A program made the position numbers and the translations under genes. From positions 1 to 31,675 of IMG/VR virus record IMGVR_UViG_3300030098_003523: DNA of 31,675 bases; one strand, given 5' to 3'. Position 1 is the stretch's first letter; each line of letters begins with the position of its first letter. The notes beneath the pieces were generated by a model. That model searched no databases. It was not told the DNA's origin and saw only the letters and a list, made by a program, of their open reading frames with translations. Of this stretch, positions 23,623 through 31,330 are shown piece by piece. Source of the DNA: a virus.

Positions 23623-26376
23623 CTATTTTTTGTCTTTTTTACCAGCATTTGGTGCATCATACTTGTTTTTATTTTCCCTTGCAATAGCCAACTGATCTTG
23701 TGATACTTTACGTTGTGTAGCTAATTTTTCTTTCTCAATAGACATCTTAGCTTCATCATTTGCAAATTTCTTTGCAGACTCCTCTCTTTTAAAATTCATA
23801 TTGTCTCTATATTCATCTCTTTTCCTAATATCCTCCATTGCATCTTGGAAATCACTTTGCTGATTCTGATCTATATCCATCATAGCTCCATAACCAGATG
23901 CTCTAATTTCAGCAACTGTAATATCCTTCTGTCTTTCTTTCTCAGCTTCAACTTGTTTAAACTCTCTTTCAGCAGCTTGCTGTTGTTGCGTTGCTTCTAA
24001 TTGTTGCTGTTGCATTTGTTGTTGCTGTTGCATTTCTGACTGTCTCTTAGCTTCTTCTTTTTGTTCAGCATCTTTAAGTATATCACTTACTTCAGCAATA
24101 GAGTCTGCTTTTATTATATTACCAAGATCAAATATACTTGCACCTGTTGTATTATTAGTCATAGCTAATTGTTTCAGTTGCTCTAATATTTGTCTGTGAT
24201 TAGTCTTAGTTGTACAAAAAATATTAAAATCTCTCATTAATAAATCAGTACCATTAATAGTAAAGTTAACTTTTTCAGCTTGTGTAGATATATAGTTTAG
24301 TCTAACGCTTGGTTTAGAACTATGGTAATACTGTGATAAATCCGTTCTCATCTTATGTACCCTTGGCATAAGATTATCTGAATGTTGTATGAAATACATT
24401 TCCGTTTGTGAATATGATTGATTCATAGCTTGTACAACACCTGTAGCAGTTTGTTGTGCAACAGCTCCACCAAGTCTTTGTTGATTAATACCAATAGCAT
24501 CAAATGCTTGCTGCTTAAAATGATTAGCTAATTGTATTCTAGACATTAATCTTCCTGATTGCTCTAAATTTAAAGTTTGATAATGATTAAAGTTTACAGC
24601 ATTTTCAGTGTTTGTTATAGAAGTATCTAGTGGTAACATACCAAAATCTTTCATAGCAACATATGCTTTTGCCATATTATTCTTACCCCAATCTTCATTC
24701 ATTGAATGACGTGGTAATGCATTTTGATCAAACATAATTACTGTACCTAATTCATCTACAAGTATGTCTGCTATTTGGTTATTTACCATATTATAACCTA
24801 CTTGGTATGCTTTCATTAAATCAACAAGTGATGTTGATCTTGTATTTCTATCAGAAAATATTCTACCCTCTACAGGTAGTTTACATCCATATAAACTATT
24901 ATCACCTTTAAACTGAAATTCTAATCTGCCTGGTTTAGGTTTATTTATACCAACATATATAGGATTGATTTCTGTTGAAGATTGTCTCCATGTAGAAGGT
25001 AAATTTGGACCTATCTTTACACCACCCCACACTTCATTTATCCATATCCAGTCTACATGTTCTCCCTCAACTAAATTATCTTTTGTCTTTTGTTTAAATA
25101 AGTTTGTATTATAAATTGGTTGTTCTGTTACTTTCCACGTTTCATCTACAATATGACTTTCTACTTCACCATCTGGTAAAACTCTAGTTAAATGTCCAAC
25201 TTTTCTTTGTGTTTTCCAGTATACAGTTGTAACTCTTAACATGTTTCTTTCTCCCCATGTGTGAATATCTTCACCCTCTCCTAGTATTTGAGCAACTATA
25301 TCTGTACCCCTACCGGTTCTATCATTTGTTCTACTAACAAATTGTCTATGTGCTAAACCTGGCATATTAGTATTCCATGCATGAGACTTACTTGAATCAT
25401 AGTATGATCCGTCATTTTGCATAGCTCCAACTTGATATCTTGAAGACTTTACAGGATAAATATCTTCTAAAGATTTAAGTTGACCTGCATCCATTAAATA
25501 ACCATAACAATCTATAGCATCAGCTATAGTCATCATTTCACATTTACCTACATAGTTAGCATCTGATATATATCTTGTGTCTGGTGACTTTTGATAAAAT
25601 GTTAAAGATGGATTCCATAATTCAACTTCATAATCATCTTCCATCATACGGAAATGCCAAAACTCTCTATCACAAATAAGCATATCTCTAAATGCTCTTT
25701 CTTCAAGCTCTTGCATTTTAAATCTTTCTTCATCAACAACTAATTGATGAGAAGCCCATTCTTCAACCATGCTTCTATAGTCCTTTGTAAAGAAATCTTC
25801 TATTTCTGGTAATGATTTAATTTGTTGTGGATCTAAAGCTTTTTGTGCTTCTTCAGAAGCTGGGTCTAGACCTGACTCTGCTAACTTCATTGTAAGCTGC
25901 ATTTTAGCATCCGTCAATAAATTTTCTTCAACTAATGCTCTTTTCTTTTCAAGCATCTCATTATATGATGTATCATCTACTGCTCTAAATTGAACTTTAT
26001 TAAATCTTTTGGAAAACTCTCCTGATAAAACATTTATAACATTAGGAATTATAGGATAGAATTTTAACTCTAAAGCTGAATCATCTTCTTTTGTTAGAAC
26101 ATCCATAAGATCTCTATAGTCATTATCCTCTTCAACTATATAATCAGTTTTATCAATTATACCTTTTGCAAGTTTATAATTCTTTAAAATCTTTCTTGAG
26201 TTATGTCTAAGATAATCCATACCCTGCATCTCCAACCAGTCTATATTCCAAGCTGCCCAATTATCATCCTTTTTTTTGGCTGATATAAATTGTAAAGGTT
26301 GAGTTAAACTAGCTGAGACAGCACGTCCTTCTGTTTTAGCTCCCTTCTTTATTTGTAAGGCGTTCAATACCTTCAT
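23623..26376 (-). CDS. Portal protein, crAss-like (917 aa)
   Basis: A large, mostly helical protein directly after the terminase. Near residues 50-70 the chain has GMDYLRHNSRKILKNYKLAK, followed by a PIIPNVINVLSGEFSKRFNK stretch near 110-130, a pattern I know from crAss-like and related large portals. The wing and crown region contains DREFWHFRMMEDDYEVELWN near 235 and AYQVGYNMVNNQIADILVDE near 520-540. Residues about 650-700 include FKQQAFDAIGINQQRLGGAV. The C-terminus (about 750-917) is a charged coiled coil with a striking Gln-rich run near 778-802 (MQQQQQMQQQQLEATQQQQ) and a Lys-rich end, which would suit the portal barrel pointing into the head. The stop is TAG. It starts two bases after the stop of a 30-codon ORF that is itself linked to the terminase. 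Confidence 0.85.
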   Translation of the reverse strand: MKVLNALQIKKGAKTEGRAVSASLTQPLQFISAKKKDDNWAAWNIDWLEMQGMDYLRHNSRKILKNYKLAKGIIDKTDYIVEEDNDYRDLMDVLTKEDDSALELKFYPIIPNVINVLSGEFSKRFNKVQFRAVDDTSYNEMLEKKRALVEENLLTDAKMQLTMKLAESGLDPASEEAQKALDPQQIKSLPEIEDFFTKDYRSMVEEWASHQLVVDEERFKMQELEERAFRDMLICDREFWHFRMMEDDYEVELWNPSLTFYQKSPDTRYISDANYVGKCEMMTIADAIDCYGYLMDAGQLKSLEDIYPVKSSRYQVGAMQNDGSYYDSSKSHAWNTNMPGLAHRQFVSRTNDRTGRGTDIVAQILGEGEDIHTWGERNMLRVTTVYWKTQRKVGHLTRVLPDGEVESHIVDETWKVTEQPIYNTNLFKQKTKDNLVEGEHVDWIWINEVWGGVKIGPNLPSTWRQSSTEINPIYVGINKPKPGRLEFQFKGDNSLYGCKLPVEGRIFSDRNTRSTSLVDLMKAYQVGYNMVNNQIADILVDELGTVIMFDQNALPRHSMNEDWGKNNMAKAYVAMKDFGMLPLDTSITNTENAVNFNHYQTLNLEQSGRLMSRIQLANHFKQQAFDAIGINQQRLGGAVAQQTATGVVQAMNQSYSQTEMYFIQHSDNLMPRVHKMRTDLSQYYHSSKPSVRLNYISTQAEKVNFTINGTDLLMRDFNIFCTTKTNHRQILEQLKQLAMTNNTTGASIFDLGNIIKADSIAEVSDILKDAEQKEEAKRQSEMQQQQQMQQQQLEATQQQQAAEREFKQVEAEKERQKDITVAEIRASGYGAMMDIDQNQQSDFQDAMEDIRKRDEYRDNMNFKREESAKKFANDEAKMSIEKEKLATQRKVSQDQLAIARENKNKYDAPNAGKKDKK

Positions 26377-26377
26377 A

Positions 26378-26470
26378 CTATTTATTCTTTTTAATTATAT
26401 AATTAACAGGCATACTACAGCACCATGTTCCAGGATAACCAGTTGAGGAAGTGTTCCAATATTTTTCCAT
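26378..26470 (-). CDS. 30-residue micro-ORF between terminase and portal
   Basis: The ATG at 26470 shares its A with the TAA stop of the terminase gene, and the TAG stop at 26378 is one base away from the portal ATG at 26376. The frame fills the gap between the two genes exactly. The product starts MEKYWNTSSTGYPGTWCCSM and ends with a short hydrophobic-basic tail (NYIIKKNK). It has two Trp, two adjacent Cys and no membrane segment of full length. I recognise no family. Function unknown; it may be a real small protein or only a translational bridge that hands ribosomes from terminase to portal. TAATG junctions of the same kind join three other gene pairs here, which favours translation. Confidence 0.5.
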   Translation of the reverse strand: MEKYWNTSSTGYPGTWCCSMPVNYIIKKNK

Positions 26471-28659
26471 TATTTTATGTTTTTAAAAGCAGACTTCTTA
26501 AATTTAGTTCTATTTACACTTCTACTACGTCCTAAATTTTTAAAAGGTCTACTAGATAATTTATACATTTTTTGTGATTTTTCCAAGCTATCTACAGACT
26601 TATCCTTCTCTTTACGTTTAATATAACCCCTATTAGCTTGTTGTAGCTTTGCAAATGATATTAAAGCAGAAAATGAAACTAATCTATCCACGTTCAATCC
26701 TGGAAAGTATTGCATCATTTCTATTAATAACATTTTATCTGGTATTCTTTCTACTCCTAATGTAGAAGATAAAACTTCTCCATGTTCATTTAACTCTTGA
26801 TCTATCTCTTCTCTAATCCATTCTATTGCATAAGATATAAGATGATTTTTAAATAATGTACCCGTATTCTTCCAACCATATTCTTGGAATACATTACTGT
26901 TAGATCCAAGATCTTTTAAAAATACTATTTGTTGTTTTGGTACTAAATACTTTTGTTTCTTTTTTGCTATCATATGTTGTATAAATAATGATATATTATT
27001 TTCTACTAATGTCCAAGCATTATACCATTCTATAATTAATTCTAATTGTTCATGTGTTTTGTTTATATCATCATATCTACCACACCAAGATGCTACAATT
27101 TTATCTCCTTCTGTATAATGTTCTAATCCTTCTGATGTTTCTCTTGTAACTTCAACAGGATTTTTATAAACAAATATACTACATAAAGAATCAGATGTGG
27201 TTGTTTTTCCTTCTGACACAGGGTCAATAGATGCATAATACATACTAAATGGTGGATTCTTTACAGGTCTTTCCCAAACTACTATGGATCCTGTTTTATC
27301 TTCCATCTTCTTTTTAACTGGAAAATCAGATATAGGTAGTTTAGTTGTAGTGCTTGCTACAATACTATTATCATCTCTTTCTAATTTTATAAACTCATAT
27401 GAGTATTCTTTATCTTCTATCTTTCTTATTTGTTTAGATAGTATTGCTTGTGGAAAAATAGCAGCTTGTCTATAAGCAAAAGCTTCAGCAATGTTTATAG
27501 GTTTTTGTGATATTCTTAATTGAAATTGTTCAGGTGATAAATCTTTTTGCCATTGCATTCTTTCATCCTCTATTGCTTTCAATGCTTCAGGTACTAAACT
27601 ATTACCATAATTATCAATATAAGGAGGCATAGACCACTGTTCTGGTATAAACAAACCAGCAATACCAATTGTACCTTTATCATCCATTAAATCCGTTTCT
27701 ACAGCATATATATCATTTGCTTGTGGATTAAGTATCATTTCTTTTAATGGATTACATTGATCAAGATCACCAACAGATCCAGCAGCAATAAACATACCAG
27801 TAGTCATCATACCAGATGTCATAGCAGGTCTAATATACTCATATGTCTGATCCATCTTAGGTGCAATACCAGCTTCTTCATGAAAAAAGAAATTACAAGG
27901 TCCACCAACTCCAGTTGTTGCATTCTTTTCAAAAGATGCACCTTGTATTTTAGACATAAGCCCTCTATTAGTTTTTCTATTATTTATTCTAACTTCAATC
28001 TTTTGCTCCCACAGTAATACCTTTTCAGGAGTACATGGTCTATACCATGCAGTATGTTCATTAAGAAATGTTTTATATTCATCCAAAAATTTCCATGATC
28101 CTTTATCATTTATATAGTCTTTTAAAGATGCTCCTATCTTACATATAGATCCTTCTTCAAACCAAAATTGATTTATAATTTTTGCCATATGAAAATAAGA
28201 AGAAGCTATTTGCCTTTTCTTTAATATAGCAACATGTTTATTATTTAGTTCTGCTAGTATTTCATACAAAGCCATATGATATTGAGCATCTCTTACCTTA
28301 GCAAAACCATACTTCTTTTCTTCTTTATCAAAGATTGGTAAAAAGTTTAACCACATATAGTAATCTCTTGTAACATACCACACTTGTTTATCACCATGAT
28401 ATATTACACCTTCTCTACATTTTTCTTTTTGATCATTCCAATAGTTAACAAAATCTTTAGATCTAAAAGGTTTATCACAATAAAAACCTTGTTCATTAAA
28501 TATTGTAGCCTGTTTATTAAATAGTAAAGCTGTTTTATCAAATTGATATTGGCCTGGCTCTCTAAATAAAGTGGTCAAATACTTAACAAAACTTTCTTTA
28601 GTTTCAAATTCAGTATATGACCACTTACCATCTTTATATGTAGGTACCTTTTTGTACAT
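26470..28659 (-). CDS. terL: Terminase large subunit (729 aa)
   Basis: The packaging motor ATPase and nuclease. The ATPase part has a Walker A-like KKRQIASSY at 147-155 (crAss-like phages use a deviant P-loop), a Walker B with FFFHEE at 257-262, and a coupling motif AAGS at 292-295. The nuclease part has SIDPVSEGKTTTSD with D479, LVENN with E553 and VDRLVSFSAL with D658, the usual three acidic positions of the RNase H-like terminase nuclease. The C-terminus is basic (KKSAFKNIK), which may bind DNA or the portal. It follows the GroES-like gene by two bases and ends in a TAATG overlap with a micro-ORF before portal. No protein is clearly recognisable as the small subunit, though the 172-residue gene two positions upstream is a candidate. 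Confidence 0.93.
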   Translation of the reverse strand: MYKKVPTYKDGKWSYTEFETKESFVKYLTTLFREPGQYQFDKTALLFNKQATIFNEQGFYCDKPFRSKDFVNYWNDQKEKCREGVIYHGDKQVWYVTRDYYMWLNFLPIFDKEEKKYGFAKVRDAQYHMALYEILAELNNKHVAILKKRQIASSYFHMAKIINQFWFEEGSICKIGASLKDYINDKGSWKFLDEYKTFLNEHTAWYRPCTPEKVLLWEQKIEVRINNRKTNRGLMSKIQGASFEKNATTGVGGPCNFFFHEEAGIAPKMDQTYEYIRPAMTSGMMTTGMFIAAGSVGDLDQCNPLKEMILNPQANDIYAVETDLMDDKGTIGIAGLFIPEQWSMPPYIDNYGNSLVPEALKAIEDERMQWQKDLSPEQFQLRISQKPINIAEAFAYRQAAIFPQAILSKQIRKIEDKEYSYEFIKLERDDNSIVASTTTKLPISDFPVKKKMEDKTGSIVVWERPVKNPPFSMYYASIDPVSEGKTTTSDSLCSIFVYKNPVEVTRETSEGLEHYTEGDKIVASWCGRYDDINKTHEQLELIIEWYNAWTLVENNISLFIQHMIAKKKQKYLVPKQQIVFLKDLGSNSNVFQEYGWKNTGTLFKNHLISYAIEWIREEIDQELNEHGEVLSSTLGVERIPDKMLLIEMMQYFPGLNVDRLVSFSALISFAKLQQANRGYIKRKEKDKSVDSLEKSQKMYKLSSRPFKNLGRSRSVNRTKFKKSAFKNIK

Positions 28660-28661
28660 TG

Positions 28662-28949
28662 TTAGTTCAAGTGTGATATCTTACAAACCACTCCTGATTC
28701 TGATAACAACAAATGCTTTTCTCCATTATGCATAAATTCTTTTGCATTTGTATGCTCTAAAATCCATTGCACATGATCTCCTTCATTAAATTCATCACTA
28801 ACTTTACTACCCTTAGAAATAATAGTTCCTTTGGGTATTTGTTGAATTTGTGATTCAGGAAGTAAAATTCCAGACTTTGTTGTTTCTTTTACTGGCACAG
28901 GTTTGACTAATAAATTGTGGCCAACAGGTGTTACTTTTAAATGTTCCAT
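28662..28949 (-). CDS. GroES-like co-chaperonin (Cpn10, 95 aa)
   Basis: The length and motif order are those of GroES/Cpn10. The chain begins LKVTPVGHNLLVKPVPVKET, followed by KSGILLPES, which corresponds to the mobile loop that contacts the chaperonin ring (GroES has a similar Gly-hydrophobic triplet). GTIISKGSKVSDEFNEGDHV matches the barrel strand with the typical G-D-x-V turn, and HLLLSESGVVCKI matches the closing strand. In GroES such proteins cap the host GroEL chamber; phage T4 gp31 is a known co-chaperonin required to fold its capsid protein. The gene sits between an unknown gene and terminase, in the same operon as portal, so help with folding of a virion or packaging protein is likely. 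No GroEL gene is present in the window, so it would act with the host ring. Confidence 0.87.
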   Translation of the reverse strand: MEHLKVTPVGHNLLVKPVPVKETTKSGILLPESQIQQIPKGTIISKGSKVSDEFNEGDHVQWILEHTNAKEFMHNGEKHLLLSESGVVCKISHLN

Positions 28950-28960
28950 AGTTTTAAAAT

Positions 28961-29479
28961 TTATAATTGATCATAAGCTAATCCCTGCCCACCGCGGACA
29001 GAGCTTTTTTGTTCATCCTTCATATCACTATACGCCCCTTTAAATGATTGTCTTATTTGATCAAATTTAGCAGCAGTGTTTACTAATGAAGTTAAATTAC
29101 CGTCTCTACCATGCTCAATAGATGTAGTTTCCATATATCTAGCTAATCTATCTAACATAGTTTTTATACCCTTATATGCTCTATATGTAGGTGTTTGATA
29201 CATTTCTTTACACATATCTAAACCTTGTCTTATTTCACCATCTTCTGGTGATTCTTCCAAACCTACTTCTTCTATAATCATATCTTCTTTTTCATGTTCA
29301 GGGAGATTAAAAAAAGGATTCATATCAGGATCTGGACATGTCATGTAAAATATATATTGATATACAGATAAATATGTGTTTGGATATTTATCCATAATCT
29401 TTTTTAGAGATTTTAGTGTATAGCAATGTTCTGTAGGAACTACCTTACCATTTTGTATATCAAATAATTTTATGAGCAT
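28961..29479 (-). CDS. Unknown protein upstream of terminase; small-terminase candidate (172 aa)
   Basis: A soluble, acidic protein. The N-terminal 60 residues have a mixed alpha/beta look with TLKSLKKIMDKYPNTYLSVY and a CPDPDMNPFFNLPE loop. The middle is very acidic (EKEDMIIEEVGLEESPEDGE), and the C-terminal half is helical with YRAYKGIKTMLDRLARYM, SLVNTAAKFDQIRQSFKGAY and a Gly-rich end. It overlaps the end of the PD-(D/E)XK gene by ten bases and precedes the GroES and terminase genes. Small terminase subunits are often short helical proteins upstream of terL, so this is a candidate, but there is no clear helix-turn-helix. I do not recognise a named family. Confidence 0.5.
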   Translation of the reverse strand: MLIKLFDIQNGKVVPTEHCYTLKSLKKIMDKYPNTYLSVYQYIFYMTCPDPDMNPFFNLPEHEKEDMIIEEVGLEESPEDGEIRQGLDMCKEMYQTPTYRAYKGIKTMLDRLARYMETTSIEHGRDGNLTSLVNTAAKFDQIRQSFKGAYSDMKDEQKSSVRGGQGLAYDQL

Positions 29480-30306
29480 AACGGATTATCTTTTAACCAC
29501 ATCATAAGACTTTGAACCTCTTGTTTTAGATATGGTAAATTATACATTTTTATTTCTTTTATAATAGGTTCATTTTGGTTATTATATTTAGTTATTGGAT
29601 AGCCAAACTTATCTTCACCCTCCTTTTCAAATATAACATGTTGTATTGATAAATCCCCAATCTTAAGTTTTGGATTATGCTTTTTAATTATGTAAGCATA
29701 TAAGCTTAATTGAAGGTTATAATGTTTAAGATTACAATCATCTAAATGACTAACAGGATTATACATCTTGGATGTAATACCTTCCCAATTAGTAAATCCT
29801 TTCTCTTTTATTTCTTTATTTGTTTTATAATCAAGAATATTAATTTTACCATTTACTATACTTACAAGATCAGCTTGACCACAAAGACCTGCAGATTTTA
29901 AATATACAAAGTGTTCTGGATATACACCTTCAGAAAGTTTTTGCTCAGGTGCAATTTTTATTCCATTTTGATCTACAATAGGTTTTATTATTGGAACCTC
30001 TGTACCATCTCTTTCAATAGTTTTAAACTCTAATAATCTTTTTTCTCTTTCATCATGATACCAATTACCTAGACCTATAGCTCTTTGAGATTCACCATCC
30101 CAAGCTGCTAGTATTTCTTTTGGTGTCATACCATACCACTTAGATCTTTTGTTCTTAGAAGATTTCTTAGCTTGTTTTTCTGCATCAAATTTAGGTTTAA
30201 ACATACCTACAAATGATGTAACACTAGTCCACTTGATTTGATCTTTTTCAAGATTTTCATCTAATGTTTCATAAACATGTCCATCTGATTTAAATATTAC
30301 TGGCAT
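29470..30306 (-). CDS. PD-(D/E)XK superfamily nuclease, RecB/Cas4-like (278 aa)
   Basis: The core motifs of the RecB/Cas4-like branch are visible in order: GNWYHDE with H84, GQADLVSI with D146, INILDYKTNK with D159 and K161, and NLQLSLYAYI with Q199. These form the metal-binding active site used to cut DNA. An N-terminal region with KWTSVTSFVGMFKPKF is common in phage members of this group. It has no helicase domain and no cysteine cluster of the Cas4 iron-sulfur type. The ATG overlaps the stop of the preceding zinc-ribbon gene (TAATG) and the end overlaps the 172-residue gene by ten bases. Its place just upstream of the packaging genes suggests a role in DNA processing, recombination or debranching before packaging. 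Exact substrate is unknown. Confidence 0.87.
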   Translation of the reverse strand: MPVIFKSDGHVYETLDENLEKDQIKWTSVTSFVGMFKPKFDAEKQAKKSSKNKRSKWYGMTPKEILAAWDGESQRAIGLGNWYHDEREKRLLEFKTIERDGTEVPIIKPIVDQNGIKIAPEQKLSEGVYPEHFVYLKSAGLCGQADLVSIVNGKINILDYKTNKEIKEKGFTNWEGITSKMYNPVSHLDDCNLKHYNLQLSLYAYIIKKHNPKLKIGDLSIQHVIFEKEGEDKFGYPITKYNNQNEPIIKEIKMYNLPYLKQEVQSLMMWLKDNPLCS

Positions 30307-30632
30307 TACTTATATAAATTTTTACCTATTTGATCTTTAACTTTCTTTTCTGTGTCCTCATCCATTACGGCACCCCATTTACCTTTTGGACAACCAGATG
30401 ATAGTGATCTTAACTTTAGTGCTAAACTACAACCACAATCAGCACAACAAGGTTGTGTTCCATTAACTGCACACTTATCACCTTTAGTATCTAAATACTC
30501 ACATGAAACGCAATGATTATATCTAAGCTTTACAACTTGTTCAACATCATCTTTTTTGAAAATGTTATTCTTTACACCTTCTAAAATTTTATCCATGTTT
30601 CCAAAAGCAGCTATAATTTTATTTAGTCTCAT
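30306..30632 (-). CDS. Small zinc-ribbon-like cysteine-rich protein (108 aa)
   Basis: Eight cysteines are clustered at residues 41-81: CVSC (41, 44), C54, PCCADCGC (62, 63, 66, 68) and C81. The spacing suits two bound zinc ions. The region also includes a conserved-looking LALKLRSLSSGCPKGKW. The N-terminal 35 residues are helical and basic, and the C-terminus is Lys-rich. I recall small proteins of this appearance in Bacteroidota phages, function unassigned. It overlaps the IHF-like gene by 14 bases and is joined to the nuclease gene by a TAATG overlap, so it could be a DNA-binding partner of either. Zinc binding is inferred from the cysteine pattern. Confidence 0.65.
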   Translation of the reverse strand: MRLNKIIAAFGNMDKILEGVKNNIFKKDDVEQVVKLRYNHCVSCEYLDTKGDKCAVNGTQPCCADCGCSLALKLRSLSSGCPKGKWGAVMDEDTEKKVKDQIGKNLYK

Positions 30633-30978
30633 TTCTAAATTTTTTTTTGTTATTTATTTTTTCTTTTAATTTTTCAAATGCTATTTCCATTTGTTTAAGT
30701 TTTTTCTTTACAGGTATATACTTTTCAAAACCTTTGTATGTCATTTTTTCAAGATTACCTATAATATCTTTATTTCTTTTTATAGCTTTTTCTAACTTCT
30801 TCTTTCTAAGTATAAATGTACCTAATCCTGTAACATTAATATGAGTATCACTTAAATCAGATAAATTTTTTCTCAATTTAGCATAATAAAAAGTTACAAG
30901 ATCATCAACTACATCCTTATGTACACCTATCTCTTTTGATACATCTTCAAAAAAGTATTTATGATTCTTTGGTTTCAA
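30619..30978 (-). CDS. IHF/HU-like DNA-binding protein (119 aa)
   Basis: The layout is that of the HU/IHF family: a helical N-terminus (FFEDVSKEIGVHKDVVDDLV, 10-29), a second helix with YAKLRKNLSDLS, and then HINVTGLGTFILRKKKLEKA, which corresponds to the conserved strand with the GxGTF motif. In place of the usual long beta-arm and short end, the protein has an extended Lys-rich helical C-terminus to residue 119. IHF-like subunits are among the conserved genes of crAss-like phages. Such proteins bend or compact DNA and may help replication or packaging. The gene overlaps its neighbours at both ends (20 and 14 bases). Confidence 0.75.
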   Translation of the reverse strand: MKPKNHKYFFEDVSKEIGVHKDVVDDLVTFYYAKLRKNLSDLSDTHINVTGLGTFILRKKKLEKAIKRNKDIIGNLEKMTYKGFEKYIPVKKKLKQMEIAFEKLKEKINNKKKFRNETK

Positions 30979-31330
30979 TTCCTAAAATTTTATAATCTAA
31001 TAAGATATTATCTTCTGTTTGTATATTTATTTTATTACTAATAGATATTGTCTTTTTATTAGATCCTTCTTTTACAATTAAACCCTTCTTTTCTGCTTTT
31101 GCTAGTGCATTTCTACATGATTGTGAGCTTTTAAATATCTTCTTATCAGATATATCATTACAAAAAAGAGTTAGCTCTTTACTACCTTTTTTTGCAAGCT
31201 CTGCCAAACAATTAAGATCTGAATTACTTATCTGTATATTATTAAAAAAGCAATAAGTAAGGATTTGATATTTTACTACCTCATCCTTACTTGTTTTTAC
31301 TTTCTTTGTTACTTTATTTACTATAGCCAT
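30959..31330 (-). CDS. Small basic protein, possible winged-helix DNA binder (123 aa)
   Basis: The sequence is basic in its first 25 residues (VTKKVKTSKDEVVKYQ), helical through the middle (LNCLAELAKKGSKEL), and has a segment SQSCRNALAKAEKKGLIVKE followed by TISISNKINIQTEDNILLDY. A helix followed by GLIVKEGSNKKTISI resembles the recognition helix and wing of a winged-helix fold. I recall comparable small proteins in crAss-like phages next to IHF-like genes. It overlaps the lysis-type gene by ten bases and the IHF-like gene by twenty. A regulatory or replication role is possible, but the fold is a reading of the pattern and not certain. Confidence 0.5.
   Translation of the reverse strand: MAIVNKVTKKVKTSKDEVVKYQILTYCFFNNIQISNSDLNCLAELAKKGSKELTLFCNDISDKKIFKSSQSCRNALAKAEKKGLIVKEGSNKKTISISNKINIQTEDNILLDYKILGIETKES

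Noticed and set aside
23970-24045. Gln-rich run in the portal C-terminus as a repeat expansion or frameshift artefact
   Set aside because: The frame stays open on both sides, codons are a mix of CAA and CAG, and large portals often end in charged coiled coils, so it is treated as part of the protein.
10468-31323. Alternative genetic code (TAG or TGA reassigned), as known in some crAss-like phages
   Set aside because: TAG ends the 207-residue, portal, micro-ORF and lysis-type genes at sensible places with the next start close by, and all long genes are intact under the standard code.
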